From Azorinus chamasolen (taxonomy: Eukaryota > Mollusca > Bivalvia > Cardiida > Solecurtidae): DNA of 64,000 nt. Position numbers and translations under genes: made by a program. Below are positions 22,607-32,756 of the stretch, one piece after another; position 1 is the stretch's first letter; every line of letters starts with the position of its first letter. The notes under the pieces were generated by a model. It saw nothing but the letters and a program-made list of their open reading frames with translations. It did not search any database and was not told the origin of the DNA. The stretch spans positions 37,280,743-37,344,742 of the forward strand of contig OY755243.1 in NCBI GenBank assembly GCA_963576725.1. The letters are read 5' to 3'.

Positions 22607-22714
22607 TATATGATTGGTCAGATGTTTGACTCAGACTTAAGCAAACGGTGCAAAACCTAACTTTAGAACTGTAAACTAAAGTTTAACTTTTTTCTGCGGA
22701 ATATTGATGCAAGA

Positions 22715-22912
22715 TATTAATGACATCATGAATATTTATCAGCTGAACTATGTACACATGAAGGGTTGGTATTGGTAGAAGCTATACAGTCGAATCTATT
22801 ATAACTCTGTAAGCAAATTGAGCAGATCCTGATCAGACGCCTTCTACAGGATCCGTCTGATCTGGGTCTACTCTGTTTGCAGACGCGTGAAAAAGAGTGT
22901 GTATGAGGGAAA
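22715..22912 (+). mobile_element. Family B element
   Basis: GACATCATGAATATTTATCA, AAATTGAGCAGATCCTGATC, pivot CTTCTACAGGATCC, GATCTGGGTCTACTCTGTTT and right end TATGAGGGAAAGG. Its last bases reach within 65 bases of the donor of exon 5. Confidence 0.7.
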
Positions 22913-22975
22913 GGATAAAAACTTTCCAAAACAAAACCAGATCATACGCGAGCCATTACTTGTTCCTCTATATAC

Positions 22976-23318
22976 CTAGCCCTGGGGGTAGTTTCATCAT
23001 CACGTTCATATCTTCTGTTGTCACTCTTTCACACACAAGACTGACGAATGCAGTGCACGAAAGTATATGTCGACATTCGTTGTGTATCTCCACGGCTGAT
23101 GCCAATGCCCTTTGTTGGCTGTGGCGTACTATCAGGTTGGCACCGCACCGAGCCGGGAAACATTCGGTGTTGATTTTCACAGATACGCCAGTGTCCTCGA
23201 GTGATTGATAAAGGACGTCGTCCTCACCAACTATCAATTGAACGGTCTTCTCCCGCGCGATAGCAACCAGTTTGACGTCAGTGACATCACAAAGTTCAGT
23301 GCCAAGAACATATATGCC
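22976..23318 (-). CDS. ZU5/UPA-like gene, exon 5 (ZU5-like core)
   Basis: 343 bases from a CTTTACTATAG acceptor to a GTATAT donor, phase 0 in and phase 1 out. It reads GIYVLGTELCDVTDVKLVAI, then VSVKINTECFPARCGANL, ASAVEIHNECRHILSC and VCERVTTEDMNVMMKLPPG. The ending resembles the last strands of ZU5-type domains, where a conserved TV-x-LP strand closes the fold; I infer a ZU5-like region as in PIDD1 or DTHD1. The usual ZU5 glycine-rich start is not obvious, so the assignment is tentative. Confidence 0.85.
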
Positions 23319-23725
23319 CTATAGTAAAGGATTGTAATAGCTCATTTTAACGCCTCTGCAAACATAATAAATACAGATCAGACCCCTCTCCCCTATATAT
23401 GCGTCTTGTCAGGGTCCTCGCTGTTTACTTATGAAATAATATAGATCGGATTATATTGTTTCTGGAATGGCAAAAGATCCTGTTTTTACATATTGATATA
23501 AGAATTTGTGTTGCTGGTTGTGTTTGTTTTATACTCGTGATTTCATTATTTCTTACCTTTATTGAGTAAGAGGCTAAATAAATAGTTATTGTTAACATTG
23601 CTTTTTTTGTCTATATTTAACCTTTTACTCCATCTATATTTATGAAGAAATAAAGACCCCATGAATATTAAATACATTAATTGTTCATTATTGTTGTAAT
23701 AGCACATAGACACATGGACCTTTAA

Positions 23726-23946
23726 CTCATTTCCTTTTAGACTATTTTTAGACCCAGTCTCTTTGAATAAATCTACCGAAAAGGAGCATTAACTCTAGAA
23801 CAGAAGAATTTTAGAAGTGTGTAGTTTTGAAACCATTGTGATAAATAGAGCATTCGCTCTTATGGAGCAAATGCTCTATTTATCACAATGGTTTCAAAAA
23901 AAGATTTTTACAGAGGCGTCAAACAGCGTCAGTAGGAAAGAATGAG
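23726..23946 (+). mobile_element. Family H MITE nested in family B
   Basis: TTAA at 23722-23725 and 23947-23950. Ends CTCATTTCCTTTTAGAC and GAAAGAATGAG. Hairpin GAAACCATTGTGATAAATAG ... CTATTTATCACAATGGTTTC, pivot GCTCTTATGGAGC. Confidence 0.9.
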
Positions 23947-23999
23947 TTAACCATGACAGAAACTGTAGAATAAAATCTATATTATATCACAATCAAATA

Positions 24000-24202
24000 G
24001 AGTAAAACCCCTCTATAACGGCCACTATTTACAGCAAGTATTTTGTATTGAAAGCCGGTGGTTGCTTAAAGCAAGGTGAAAGTAAAACAGAACGCTCCTA
24101 TAGGAGCGTTCTGTTTTACTTTCACCTTGCTTTAAGCAACCACCTGCCCTAAATACCAACTAATTAACACAATTTAGTGGCCGTTATAGAGAGGTTTTAC
24201 TG
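24000..24202 (+). mobile_element. Family A MITE nested in family B
   Basis: TA at 23998-23999 and 24203-24204; the restored target AATCAAATAGAGCAGACC is the normal family B sequence. The centre is a virtually perfect palindrome of about 95 bp around GCTCCTATAGGAGC. Confidence 0.9.
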
Positions 24203-24472
24203 TAGAGCAGACCCTGATCAGACGGCTCTTACACGAGTTCTACTCTGTTTGCAAAGGGATAGAAAGGCATATTTATGGAGTATATGGTTAACTGCTAAGC
24301 GTTCGCGAATAAGTTCATGTTCACAAATGATTATATTATATAAATTCCTATATTTTATGAAATCCAAATATGTATCATTTTATTTCTAACAGGAATATTC
24401 ATGTAGCCAGGCTAATACTAATACATGCTCTCGTGACTCTCTCGTGACATTATGATCGTTACATTGATCTAG

Positions 24473-24710
24473 CCCTTTACACCATGAATATTCATTAAAG
24501 AAATAACGACGTCATGAATATTAATTAGATTCATTTTCATAATGGCATATGAACACTGGACAATTTGGCCATAGCAGAAACAGTAGAGTCATATCTATAT
24601 TATATCATTGGCAAACAAAGCAGATCCTAATAAGACGGCTGATAAGACGGTCTGATCTGGGTCTACTCTGTTTGCAGATGCACAGAAAGGTGTATTTATG
24701 GAGAAAAGGC
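24473..24710 (+). mobile_element. Family B element adjoining the B2 array
   Basis: CCCTTTACACCATGAATATT, AGCAGAAACAGTAGAG, AAACAAAGCAGATCCT, GATCTGGGTCTACTCTGTTT and right end GAGAAAAGGC before TTAA at 24711-24714, the left site of the next element. Confidence 0.8.
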
Positions 24711-24714
24711 TTAA

Positions 24715-25446
24715 CCCTTCGCTTGCTATTCACATCAATATACCTACCTGTAAATAGGGAAGACCCAGATGAGACAGCTCCTGCAGGAGCTGTCTCATCA
24801 GGGTCTGCACTATTTACAAGTCGATTGTGCAACCAGTGCACTCCACAGCAGTGATTGCACAGCGAAATGCTTGTACACAGTGAAGATATATGTAAATATA
24901 CAACAGGGCATGGGAAAAGAAGGAGAGATGTATTTTAAAATTCAGCGAGAGAAGGGTTAACCCTTCGCTTGCTATTCGCGTCAATATACCTACCTGTAAA
25001 TAGGGAAGACCCAGATGAGACTGCTCCTGCAGGAGCTGTCTCATCGGGGTCTGCACTATTTACCAGTTGATTGTGCAACCAGTGCACTCCACAGCAGTGA
25101 TTGCACAGCGAAATGCTTGTACACAGTGAAGATATATGTAAATATACAACAGGGGATTGGAAAAGAAGGAGAGGTGCATTTTAAAATTCAGCGAGAGAAG
25201 GGTTAACCCTTCGCTTGCTATTCGCGTCAATATACCTACCTGTAAATAGTGAAGACCAAGATGAGAGCTCCTGCAGGAGCTGTCTCATCAGGGTCTGCAC
25301 TATTTACCAGTTGATTGTGCAACCAGTGCACTCCAAACCAGTGGTTACACAGCGAAATACGTGTACACAGTGAATATATATGTAATTATACAACAGGGCA
25401 TGGGTAAAGAAGGAGAAATATATTTTAAAATTTAGCAAGCGAAGGG
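24715..25446 (+). mobile_element. Three head-to-tail family B2 MITEs sharing TTAA sites
   Basis: Units 24715-24956, 24961-25202 and 25207-25446, each about 240 bp, separated by single TTAA sites at 24957 and 25203 and closed by TTGA at 25447. Each starts CCCTTCGCTTGCTATTC and ends CAGCGAGAGAAGGG or CAAGCGAAGGG, with pivot GCTCCTGCAGGAGC. Units 1 and 2 are nearly identical. Confidence 0.9.
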
Positions 25447-25610
25447 TTGAGACTCTGATCTGTCACATCATCTTTGAGCTGATATTTTACATGCTACCTA
25501 TAACTGTTACAAAAGTGTTAGATTGTTATTGGCGGTAGTATACCCTTATCACCGTTACATTGCTAAAAATGTCTTATTATTTCTACCGGTATAATGAAGC
25601 CCATACCTAC

Positions 25611-25748
25611 CTGACTCAGTGACATGGGAACTTCCTCTAGGAGGTCGCACTGTTCCCAGTCTTCACCATTTACAGAGCATACCAGCGTTGCTTCTTCGTG
25701 TTCCGGGAGTATTCGATGAGGAACGAATATTTTCACAAAATCCTCGTC
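25611..25748 (-). CDS. ZU5/UPA-like gene, exon 4
   Basis: 138 bases, phase 0 at both ends; acceptor AACAATTCGTAG, donor GTAGGT. It reads DEDFVKIFVPHRILPEHEEA, then TLVCSVNGEDWEQCDLLEE and VPMSLSQ. No stop in 46 codons. Alternating strands suit the start of the ZU5-like region. Confidence 0.8.
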
Positions 25749-25950
25749 CTACGAATTGTTGTGAAAATATAAATTAGACAAGAGATTGCATGCGTTAACA
25801 TGTTGATGTGGTATTAATGCCGACTATGAAGACCTGGAGTCTTCAATGATGGGAAACGATGGAATAGGAGTGATACCAATGTTGCTACATGTGCATGTTC
25901 CTTATGTAAAACTCCTCTAAAGCGACCGCCAAAAAGACAACTAATTTTAA

Positions 25951-26164
25951 CTCATTCTCTCCTAGGCTATTTTTAGACCCAATCCCTTTGAATAAATCTA
26001 CCGAAAAGGAGTATTAACTCTAGAAAAGGAGAGATTTAGAATTGTGTATTCTTGAAACCATTGTGGTAAATAGAGCATTTGCTCCTATGGAGCAAATGCT
26101 TTATTTATCACAATGGTTTCAAAATGTGAATTTTATAGAGGCGCAAAAAATAGGGGGCAATGTG
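25951..26164 (+). mobile_element. Family H MITE, complete
   Basis: TTAA at 25947-25950 and 26165-26168. Hairpin AAACCATTGTGGTAAATAGA ... TTTATTTATCACAATGGTTT, pivot GCTCCTATGGAGC. An 81-codon frame across it is an artefact of the palindrome. Confidence 0.85.
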
Positions 26165-26169
26165 TTAAA

Positions 26170-26492
26170 CCTTAGCGGCACTTTAAATCCTTTACTCGAT
26201 AAATATGCTTTTAACGCCATTACAACAGAGAAGACCAAGACCAGGACCCATCTGATCAGGGTCCTTCCAGTTTTTGCTTATGGTTAATATAGATCTATTT
26301 CCACAGTTTCTGGTTTAGCAATCGTTTCATGTGTTAATATACCATCAAAATAATCAAATAAGTATTCATGGTGTCATCATTTCTCACATGACTATCCATG
26401 GAGTACAGGGTTAATGCAGGACGAAAGTTATGTAGACAATTCCTGTAGGAGCTTTCTGCATTACTTTCGTCATGCATTAAGCAACCACCTGC
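26170..26492 (+). mobile_element. Family B remnant followed by a family E palindrome
   Basis: A family B fragment (CCATCTGATCAGGGTCCTTC, 26249-26268) is followed at 26411 by a family E hairpin: TTAATGCAGGACGAAAGTTA / GCATTACTTTCGTCATGCAT, pivot TTCCTGTAGGAGC. Confidence 0.6.
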
Positions 26493-26498
26493 GTGTTA

Positions 26499-26784
26499 AT
26501 TAAGAAATGAATGACGTGCTTCCGGTGTTCATGAGGTTATGCAACGCATAGCTTTACGAGCAAAGTTAGTGAAGCCCGAAGGGCTTCACGTGAATCTTTG
26601 CTCGTAAAGCTATGCGTTGCATAACCCATGAACACCGGGAGCACGTCATTTATTTCTTATATTTATATTCCATTGTATTTCTTATATTTAAGAAATGAAT
26701 GACGTGCTTCCGGTGTTCATGAGGTTATGCAACTTCTTTTTAGAATAAGGTTATATAAGGACGTTGCAGGGCGAATGTAAATAT
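26499..26784 (+). mobile_element. Family F long hairpin, copy 1
   Basis: A nearly perfect hairpin of 159 bp (26501-26659): TAAGAAATGAATGACGTGCT ... GCACGTCATTTATTTCTTA, pivot AAGCCCGAAGGGCTT. A third, single copy of the outer arm follows at 26689-26731, then GAACGTT-type tail to GCGAATGTAAATAT. Copy 2 is 28092-28377. Confidence 0.9.
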
Positions 26785-26942
26785 GACACCTATGTTTACC
26801 AATGAAGTGGTCGATTCAGATGGGTTCGCTGTATGTATTTTGAGACTTACTCATGGTCTAGTCACATTATCCACCTGTCCTATTCTTATTCCTACTACAT
26901 TCATATGCAAACAAAATGTTCAGTGTTGTCAGTAGCAACTAA

Positions 26943-27017
26943 CCCTTTCTCGGCGTCTCATCTGGATCCAAACTAATTGCATAGGTAATCACAGATCCGG
27001 CATTAGCAGCGAAAGGG
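26943..27017 (+). mobile_element. Family C element, short
   Basis: Lies between CTAA (decayed TTAA) and TTAA at 27018-27021. Ends CCCTTTCTCGGCGTCTC and AGCAGCGAAAGGG; holds only one arm (ATCTGGATCCAAACTA) of the usual palindrome. Confidence 0.6.
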
Positions 27018-27229
27018 TTAATTTCGGGTTGTGGTTTAGTTTTGTAACTGTTCGAAGTAGGCAAATATCGTTTTGTTGTACAACAAAAAAATAAGTATCG
27101 AGGAATTATTTTGTATCACAGAATTTGTATCAATATAAGTTTCAATTGACAATCTTTATAAGAATAATTGAGCACAATTCAAACCTTGCTTTATGGTGTA
27201 ACTGAAAGTGCGCCTTTATTTAACGCATT

Positions 27230-27430
27230 TATCAAGAAGAGTAGACACAGACACGGGTCCGTCTGATCAGGATATGTTCTGTATATAAATTATACGATTT
27301 CGCCATTCTCAAATTGTGCTTTGTTCGTGATGCCGTTATAAAAAGGGGCATCTTATTAATATTCATTTTTATCAAATGAATATTCACCCGGTAAATGGAT
27401 AATATCCTTTGATTAAGTTTAATTGGGATA
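27230..27430 (+). mobile_element. Decayed family B element
   Basis: AAGAGTAGACACAGACACGG, GTCCGTCTGATCAGGATATG and ATGAATATTCACCC are recognisable but the hairpin is largely lost. Confidence 0.4.
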
Positions 27431-27471
27431 TTGATAAAGATTCAGAGCTTTAGTAATAAAATGTTACATAC

Positions 27472-27694
27472 CTTCTTTGTGATATTTGTTCCGTACTTTT
27501 TGTGTATGTGAATGTGAAAACTTATAGCTCGCTCGCCTTCCACCAGGTCAGGGAGCATATCGTTCCGGACAGCATCTGTAATGTCACACTGGACCGTTTC
27601 TACCCCAAAGTTCTCAACCGTAGTTCGAATAATGGCACCAATACCCTTGTAGTAGGACAAGCAACCATCAACTTCCCCATCGTTGCGTTTGTAA
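27472..27694 (-). CDS. ZU5/UPA-like gene, exon 3
   Basis: 223 bases from a TTTTTAAAACTCAG acceptor to a GTATGT donor; it takes one base to finish a codon and then 74 codons. It reads YKRNDGEVDGCLSYYKGIGA, then IIRTTVENFGVETVQCDITD, LPDLVEGERAISFHIHIHKK. Joined to the donor at 28896 this gives EI-I-YKRN without a stop. Confidence 0.8.
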
Positions 27695-27879
27695 CTGAGT
27701 TTTAAAAAATCAGATATACACGTATATAATTCCGTAAGCAAACTGCGTTCAGATGTGTACGTCACATGAACGAAAAGGTAATGAAAGGGTAAGATTTGTT
27801 TGATTAAATCATTACTTCGCGACTGCTAAGATACCATTATAGTGACAATACCTAATATACATGTACTAAACACATTTAA

Positions 27880-28070
27880 CCCATTCCCTCATATTGACAT
27901 CTTTTGACGCCTCTGTAAAAGTCACTATTTGAAACCATTGTGATAAATAGAGCATTTGCTACATACAGTGGTTTCAAAACTATCAAATTCTAAATTTTCC
28001 TTTTCTCTAGTAAGTGCTCCTTTTCGGTAGATTTATTCGAAGAGTTTGGATCTCAAAATAGCCTATGAGG
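27880..28070 (+). mobile_element. Family H MITE with deleted hairpin arm
   Basis: TTAA at 27876-27879 and 28071-28074; CCATTCCCTCATATTGACAT to GCCTATGAGG. The left arm AAACCATTGTGATAAATAGA is kept but most of the right arm is lost. Confidence 0.8.
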
Positions 28071-28091
28071 TTAAACTGCAGATTGCACTAC

Positions 28092-28377
28092 TTAAGAAAT
28101 GAATGACGTGCTTCCGGTGTTCATGAGGTTATGCAACGCATAGCTTTACGAGCAAAGTTAGTGAAGCCCGAAGGGCTTCACGTGAATCTTTGCTCGTAAA
28201 GCTATGCGTTGCATAACCCATGAACACTGGGAGCACGTCATTCATTTCTTATATTTATATTCCATAGTATTTCTTATATTTAAGAAATGAATGACGTGCT
28301 TCCGGTGTTCATGAGGTTATGCAACTTTCTTTTTAGAATAAGGTTATATAAGGACGTTACAGGGCGAATGTAAATAT
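28092..28377 (+). mobile_element. Family F long hairpin, copy 2
   Basis: Same 286-bp layout as 26499-26784 with very few differences (for example CATGAACACTGGG for CATGAACACCGGG), in the same direction, about 1.6 kb away. Different flanks show it is an element rather than a larger duplication. Confidence 0.9.
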
Positions 28378-28406
28378 ATTCAAATATCTACTCATAACAT
28401 CCCGCG

Positions 28407-28500
28407 ACCTCATACATGGGGAACAGGCAAACAGTGTAGATCCAGTTCGAAGTGCGTCTCTATGAGCCCTCTGATCAGGATCTACATTGTTTGTAAATCC
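28407..28500 (+). mobile_element. Family B-like hairpin fragment
   Basis: CAAACAGTGTAGATCCAGTT and GATCAGGATCTACATTGTTT are arms; the pivot is altered (GCGTCTCTATGAGCCC). Confidence 0.5.
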
Positions 28501-28529
28501 AATCAATGTCAAAGGATTTTGCCATCATA

Positions 28530-28728
28530 CAGTAAAACTCTGTACATGTACTACGAAATCTTTGTATGCATGTGACTGCTTAATACAGGGTGAAAATCAA
28601 GAAGTAAGCTCCTAGAGGAGCTTCTAGGAGCTTTCTGCACGACTTACATCCTGCATTAAGCTGCTACCTGAGTTAAAGATCAATAATGGTACGTATTTAA
28701 GTATATTCGTAGTATCGAGTTTTTACTG
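28530..28728 (+). mobile_element. Family E MITE with TA flanks
   Basis: CAGTAAAACTCTGTACATG to CGAGTTTTTACTG, TA on both sides. The hairpin pivot is enlarged: GCTCCTAGAGGAGCTTCTAG then GAGC. It links family E to the family A type of end. Confidence 0.75.
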
Positions 28729-28896
28729 TATATGCTTTTTGCAGGAACCCATCAGGAGTTATTTTGATAGCTTCAACATTTTCATTTGGACTTGTTTATT
28801 TCATATTTTATGGTAGTCAAATTTTAAAAGTAAGAATTACATAACTAGTGAATATTGCGTCTTATTTCACAAATTTATCCACACATTAATACTAAC

Positions 28897-30481
28897 ATGA
28901 TTTCTTTTGTAATGCCTTCCTCATACAACAGAATTTCTTCTTTCTTTTCTCTTTCTTCTGACGTTGGTTGTTCGATCTGAGCATGCTTTGCAATGTTTTC
29001 AGACTTGGGTATTGCTTCATCAGTATCATCTTTAGCAGTATTACCTGAACCACTTATATCAGAGTCTTTTAATAATATGTCTATTCCTGTTCTTGAAGAC
29101 GATTTCGATTCATCGGTTTCTTGAGCCAATTTTGCAATTCCATTGGTATGTATGGCAGCTTTTTCATTTGGCATATCTGCAATGGTTTTTTCGAACGGCT
29201 TTGTTTGGGTTCTTTTGGACGATTCCGTTTCGTCAATTTTCTGAGAAACTTGGACATCCTCGGTTTTATACATAACAGTTTCTTTCGGTACAATGTCTTC
29301 AGAATTACTTTCGAACGTTTTTGATTTGTTTCTTGCTTTTTGTTTTTGTGCAACGACGGATATGTGTTTTGCATTTGGTTTCATTTCACTTTGTTCATCA
29401 GACTTACAGTCCTCTTGTAATCGGATTGATGTATTCTCCGATGAGCATGGCCGGTTCATGTCAGGCAATATGTATAAAGTGTCTTTGTTCACTGTTTCGA
29501 TATTATCTTCAATTTTATTTTCGAAGGCTTTGTCATTTTCTTGAGTGTGGCCACCAGTGTCAGTTATTTCATTTGGTTGATTTTCGATTCCCTGTTGTAT
29601 GGTGTGAATTTCTGTCTTTTCAGGGAGACTCTCTTTTCCCTCTTGCTTTTCTTCTAGGACGTCGTTCGCCTTATTCTGATCTTCTGTCTCCTTGGGAAAG
29701 GTTAGAATTACACTAGACGGCGTTTCTAAATCCTGCTTCATTTCAAACTTTGAATCGGCATTTCTTGACGGTTCGTTTCTAGAAGATTTTCCTTCTTCAA
29801 ATGGCAGTTTCGTAGATGCCAACGAACTACTATCGTAATTTATATTTTCTCCTGATTTAATCATAATATCTTCTTTCGATGCTCGTATCGGGTTTCTATG
29901 TTTCTCTTCGATAATTCTTTTTTGATCTACATATATCAAGTCGAAACAAGTTTCATTTGACATGTTCTCTTCGTCCTCTTCCATAGAAAACAAACGGTTC
30001 TTTTGATTCTCCAACCACTCATCATTTACATTGGTTCCGCTAACAGATTTGATTATTTCATCTTGTCGTTCCACAATGGCCCTGAGAGCATTCACTTCAA
30101 CTTCATGTGCAAGTCTCTCTTCAAGAATTTTCTCTTCGATCTTTTGCATCCGTTCATTAGCTGTGTCTAGAGAAGTCTCAGTTTCGCTAGACTCTTGCTT
30201 CAATGCTTCCAGCTCATCTTCTAAAGTGTCAATTATTTCTTTCATTTGTTTCATTTCTTTCTCATAACGTTCGCGATCTGCCTCTGTAAAAGAAGTGGTC
30301 GGTCTTTCAGCTGAATCATTCTCGTCCCTCGATTTTCGCGAAAACACGGATTTCCACCCGGGTTGGTGATTTTCACTGGTAAAATCCGATGATTTATCTA
30401 TCCTTTCGCTCGCAGATACTACAAGGTTTGCCGTTGCATTCAATCGTGCCTTTACCAAACTGGTCATTTCATCTTTCATAT
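28897..30481 (-). CDS. ZU5/UPA-like gene, exon 2 (large charged exon)
   Basis: 1585 bases, phase 1 in and phase 2 out. Acceptor ATCTGTTTTTAAG; donor read as AT|GTTAGT, which keeps frame with exon 3, though the frame itself stays open to a TAA at 28875 and could end there. It starts (D)MKDEMTSLVKARLNATANL; residues about 75-130 (ERYEKEMKQMKEIIDTLEDE, LEALKQESSETETSL) form a coiled coil; the rest is long, rich in Glu, Lys, Ser, Thr, Asn and probably disordered, with loose repeats of the type KTFE.NSED and ES-SRTG. No catalytic motif. The first Met is internal because exon 1 joins in frame. Confidence 0.88.
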
Positions 30482-30930
30482 CTTAAAAACAGATGTATTT
30501 TCTCTCAGAACATTTTAAGTATGCATCTTAAAAATAACTATCTATGGAAAATCATTAACCTAGTGTTTCAAAAGTGAATACATGTACCTGCAAGCCTTTT
30601 GGAAGTTCGTGGGTATTAGATATACATATAAGTATTGAATAAAACAAATAATGTACACGAATATGCAAACTTCTTTTCACTGAAACAGATTATCAGTTGT
30701 TTTATTAAACACGACATTCGGTGATGTAAAGAAAGATCATACGGGGTGCCTTTTCTCAGTGGAGAACCGATTTATAACGGATTTGATACAAGCTTCCCAA
30801 TGAATATCAAGGAAGCACCGGGTTTCCATAAGACATTGATGCCTCGAATATCGGCATCTCAATAAGAATAAAAAACATATATTCCCGCTTAAAACGCATG
30901 TGCATGAATGAGCAGCCAAAGGAAAATACA

Positions 30931-31275
30931 CACAAGTTGTGTTAATTAGTTGGTATTTAGGACAGGTGGCTGCTTAAAGCAAGGTGAAAATAAAACTCAA
31001 CGCGCGTTCTGTTTACTTTCCCCTTGCTTTAGGAAGCCACCTGCCTTTTACAAAAAATACTTTATGTAATGTAGTGGTCGTTATAGAGAGGTTTTACTGT
31101 ATTGATTGGACACGGGAATCTTAAAAACAGATGGTTGCTTAATACGCGGCAAAATAAACTGAATACAGGAATCTTAAAACAGGTGATTGCTTACTACAGG
31201 GCAAAGTAATGCAGGAGGTTCTCATAGGAACTTTCTGCATTACTTTTGACCTGCATTAAGATTGCATCTGCTTTA
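30931..31275 (+). mobile_element. Truncated family A MITE, then a family E palindrome
   Basis: A: TTGTGTTAATTAGTTGGTAT, CTTAAAGCAAGGTGAAAATA and right end GTCGTTATAGAGAGGTTTTA then CTG and TA at 31100-31101; the left end and pivot are deleted. E (31125-31275): GATTGCTTACTACAGGGCAA, pivot GGTTCTCATAGGAACTT, TTGACCTGCATTAAGATTG. Confidence 0.7.
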
Positions 31276-31477
31276 CAGACCAATAATTAAACCTAGTTCT
31301 ATGGTGGCTAAGGCCGCGTTCTACTGCACATAGCATGCAAACACATTCTACTGCACAAACACATTCTAAAGCACAATGATGTCTATAATATTGTCACCCT
31401 TGTCAGTATTTTTCATCTTGAGAATTAACCTTTATCCCGCCTTGAAACAAATAAAATATTCTCAACCCGAGAAACCA

Positions 31478-31683
31478 CAGTAAAACCTCTCTATAACGGT
31501 CACTCAATTACATCAGGTATTTTTGGGTTAAAGGCATGTGGTTGCTTAAAGCAAGATGAAAGTAAAACAGAACGCCCCTACAGGATCGTTCTGTTTTACT
31601 TTCATCTTGTTTTAAGCAGCCACCTGCCCTAATATACCAATTAATTAACACAATTTAGTGGCTGTTATAGAGAGGTTTTACTG
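31478..31683 (+). mobile_element. Family A MITE
   Basis: CAGTAAAACCTCTCTATAAC to TAGAGAGGTTTTACTG, hairpin AAGCAAGATGAAAGTAAAAC ... GTTTTACTTTCATCTTGTTT, pivot CCCTACAGGATCG. The TA flanks have mutated. It abuts a family B scrap at 31685-31745 (GTGTAGACCCCTAGAGGAAC). Confidence 0.85.
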
Positions 31684-31889
31684 CAATTTATTTGGCAAAA
31701 AGTGTAGACCCCTAGAGGAACCCTCTCCTCAGGGTCAGCACTTTCTGTCATATTACACTTTTCTTTTGGAAAAACACCCTTAATATTCGCGGTAAGTTGG
31801 ATCTGTTTGATATTTGGAATAGTCCATTTGAAAAAGTTAAAATTGAAAGGGTTAAAGATGGATGTGGAGCAATTTTGACTACATGCTTT

Positions 31890-31985
31890 GAAAACAATTG
31901 ACAAAGTATCAAACAGGTTGGATCCTGACGAGACACTGGGTTACTTGACGTCTCACCTGAACACACACTGTTTACAAATGCCGGT
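31890..31985 (+). mobile_element. Family C palindrome
   Basis: CAAACAGGTTGGATCCTGAC, pivot GAGACACTGGGTTACTTG and GTCTCACCTGAACACACACT; the right arm is partly lost. Confidence 0.5.
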
Positions 31986-32380
31986 AAACACGTACTAAGC
32001 ATGAAGGGAAATGTGAATAGAAAATGTGTTCTTGTTTAGATTTGCCAGTGCGGGTCAGGTCACTAATAGCGGTATAACATAATTATAACGGTTGGTTTCC
32101 AACTTCTGTCGTTCATGTAAAAACCAAAGATCGCATTGTCGATCCCATTTTTGACGCATGTTCAAGAAAATTACACTGATCCCTTCTGAACTAAATAGAT
32201 TCATTACGTGCGATTTTGAAAAGTCCGATTAACTGCAATCAATGACAACATAATATATGCTTGTGGAATTCTTAAGTTTCTGCCAAGGTGCCCATAGGCC
32301 GTTATATGAACTTCAGCTAGTAAATCCTTATGTGAGAAAGCGTTAACACTGTTTAATTTGATATACTGCATAGACCATAC

Positions 32381-32698
32381 CTGACTTTGTCTCTTCACAT
32401 TGCTTCAGCACCTGCACTGAAAACGTATCTAAGGACGATTGGAGTTGCTCCAGTCTCTGTTTAGTCTTGTCTAGAGATGAACAGACTTTTCCAATTGTCT
32501 TGGTCACAGAGAATGCTATGTTGTTCTCGGCACCTCTCGATGATGCGCCAGAATTATCTCTTAGAGAATCATTAATGTAACCCTGTACACCCTCTGCTGA
32601 CTTTGCGGCCTCATCAATGCGGTCTATCTCCCTGTTAATCAAGTCTGTGACTCCAACAAATGACTGATGTGGCTTTGACTGCTCGCGTGCAAAACTTA
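32381..32698 (-). CDS. ZU5/UPA-like gene, exon 1 of the firm model (coiled coil)
   Basis: 318 bases, phase 1 in and phase 1 out. Acceptor TTTTAGAACCATCTACAG, donor GTATGG; the final G plus AT of exon 2 makes Asp. It reads SFAREQSKPHQSFVGVTDLI, then NREIDRIDEAAKSAEGV, KTIGKVCSSLDKTKQRLEQL and QSSLDTFSVQVLKQCEETKS, strongly helical with heptad spacing. It starts in mid-codon, so at least one more 5' exon exists (see 34587-34646). Confidence 0.8.
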
Positions 32699-32756
32699 CT
32701 GTAGATGGTTCTAAAATTAACATACAAAAACTGATTGGTGTATCTGGGACTTATCG

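Larger units (their letters stand above)
23621..24287 (+). mobile_element. Family B element carrying two nested insertions
   Basis: Flanked by TTAA at 23617-23620 and 24288-24291. Removing the family H insert with one TTAA (225 bp) and the family A insert with one TA (205 bp) leaves about 237 bp, the normal size of family B. Landmarks in order: CCTTTTACTCCAT, CCATGACAGAAACTGTAGAA, GAGCAGACCCTGATCAGACG, TTATGGAGTATATGG. Confidence 0.85.

Noticed and set aside
29081..29716. Plus- and minus-strand frames of 60-131 codons
   Set aside because: They lie within the 1585-base exon in other frames and are shadows of its biased composition.
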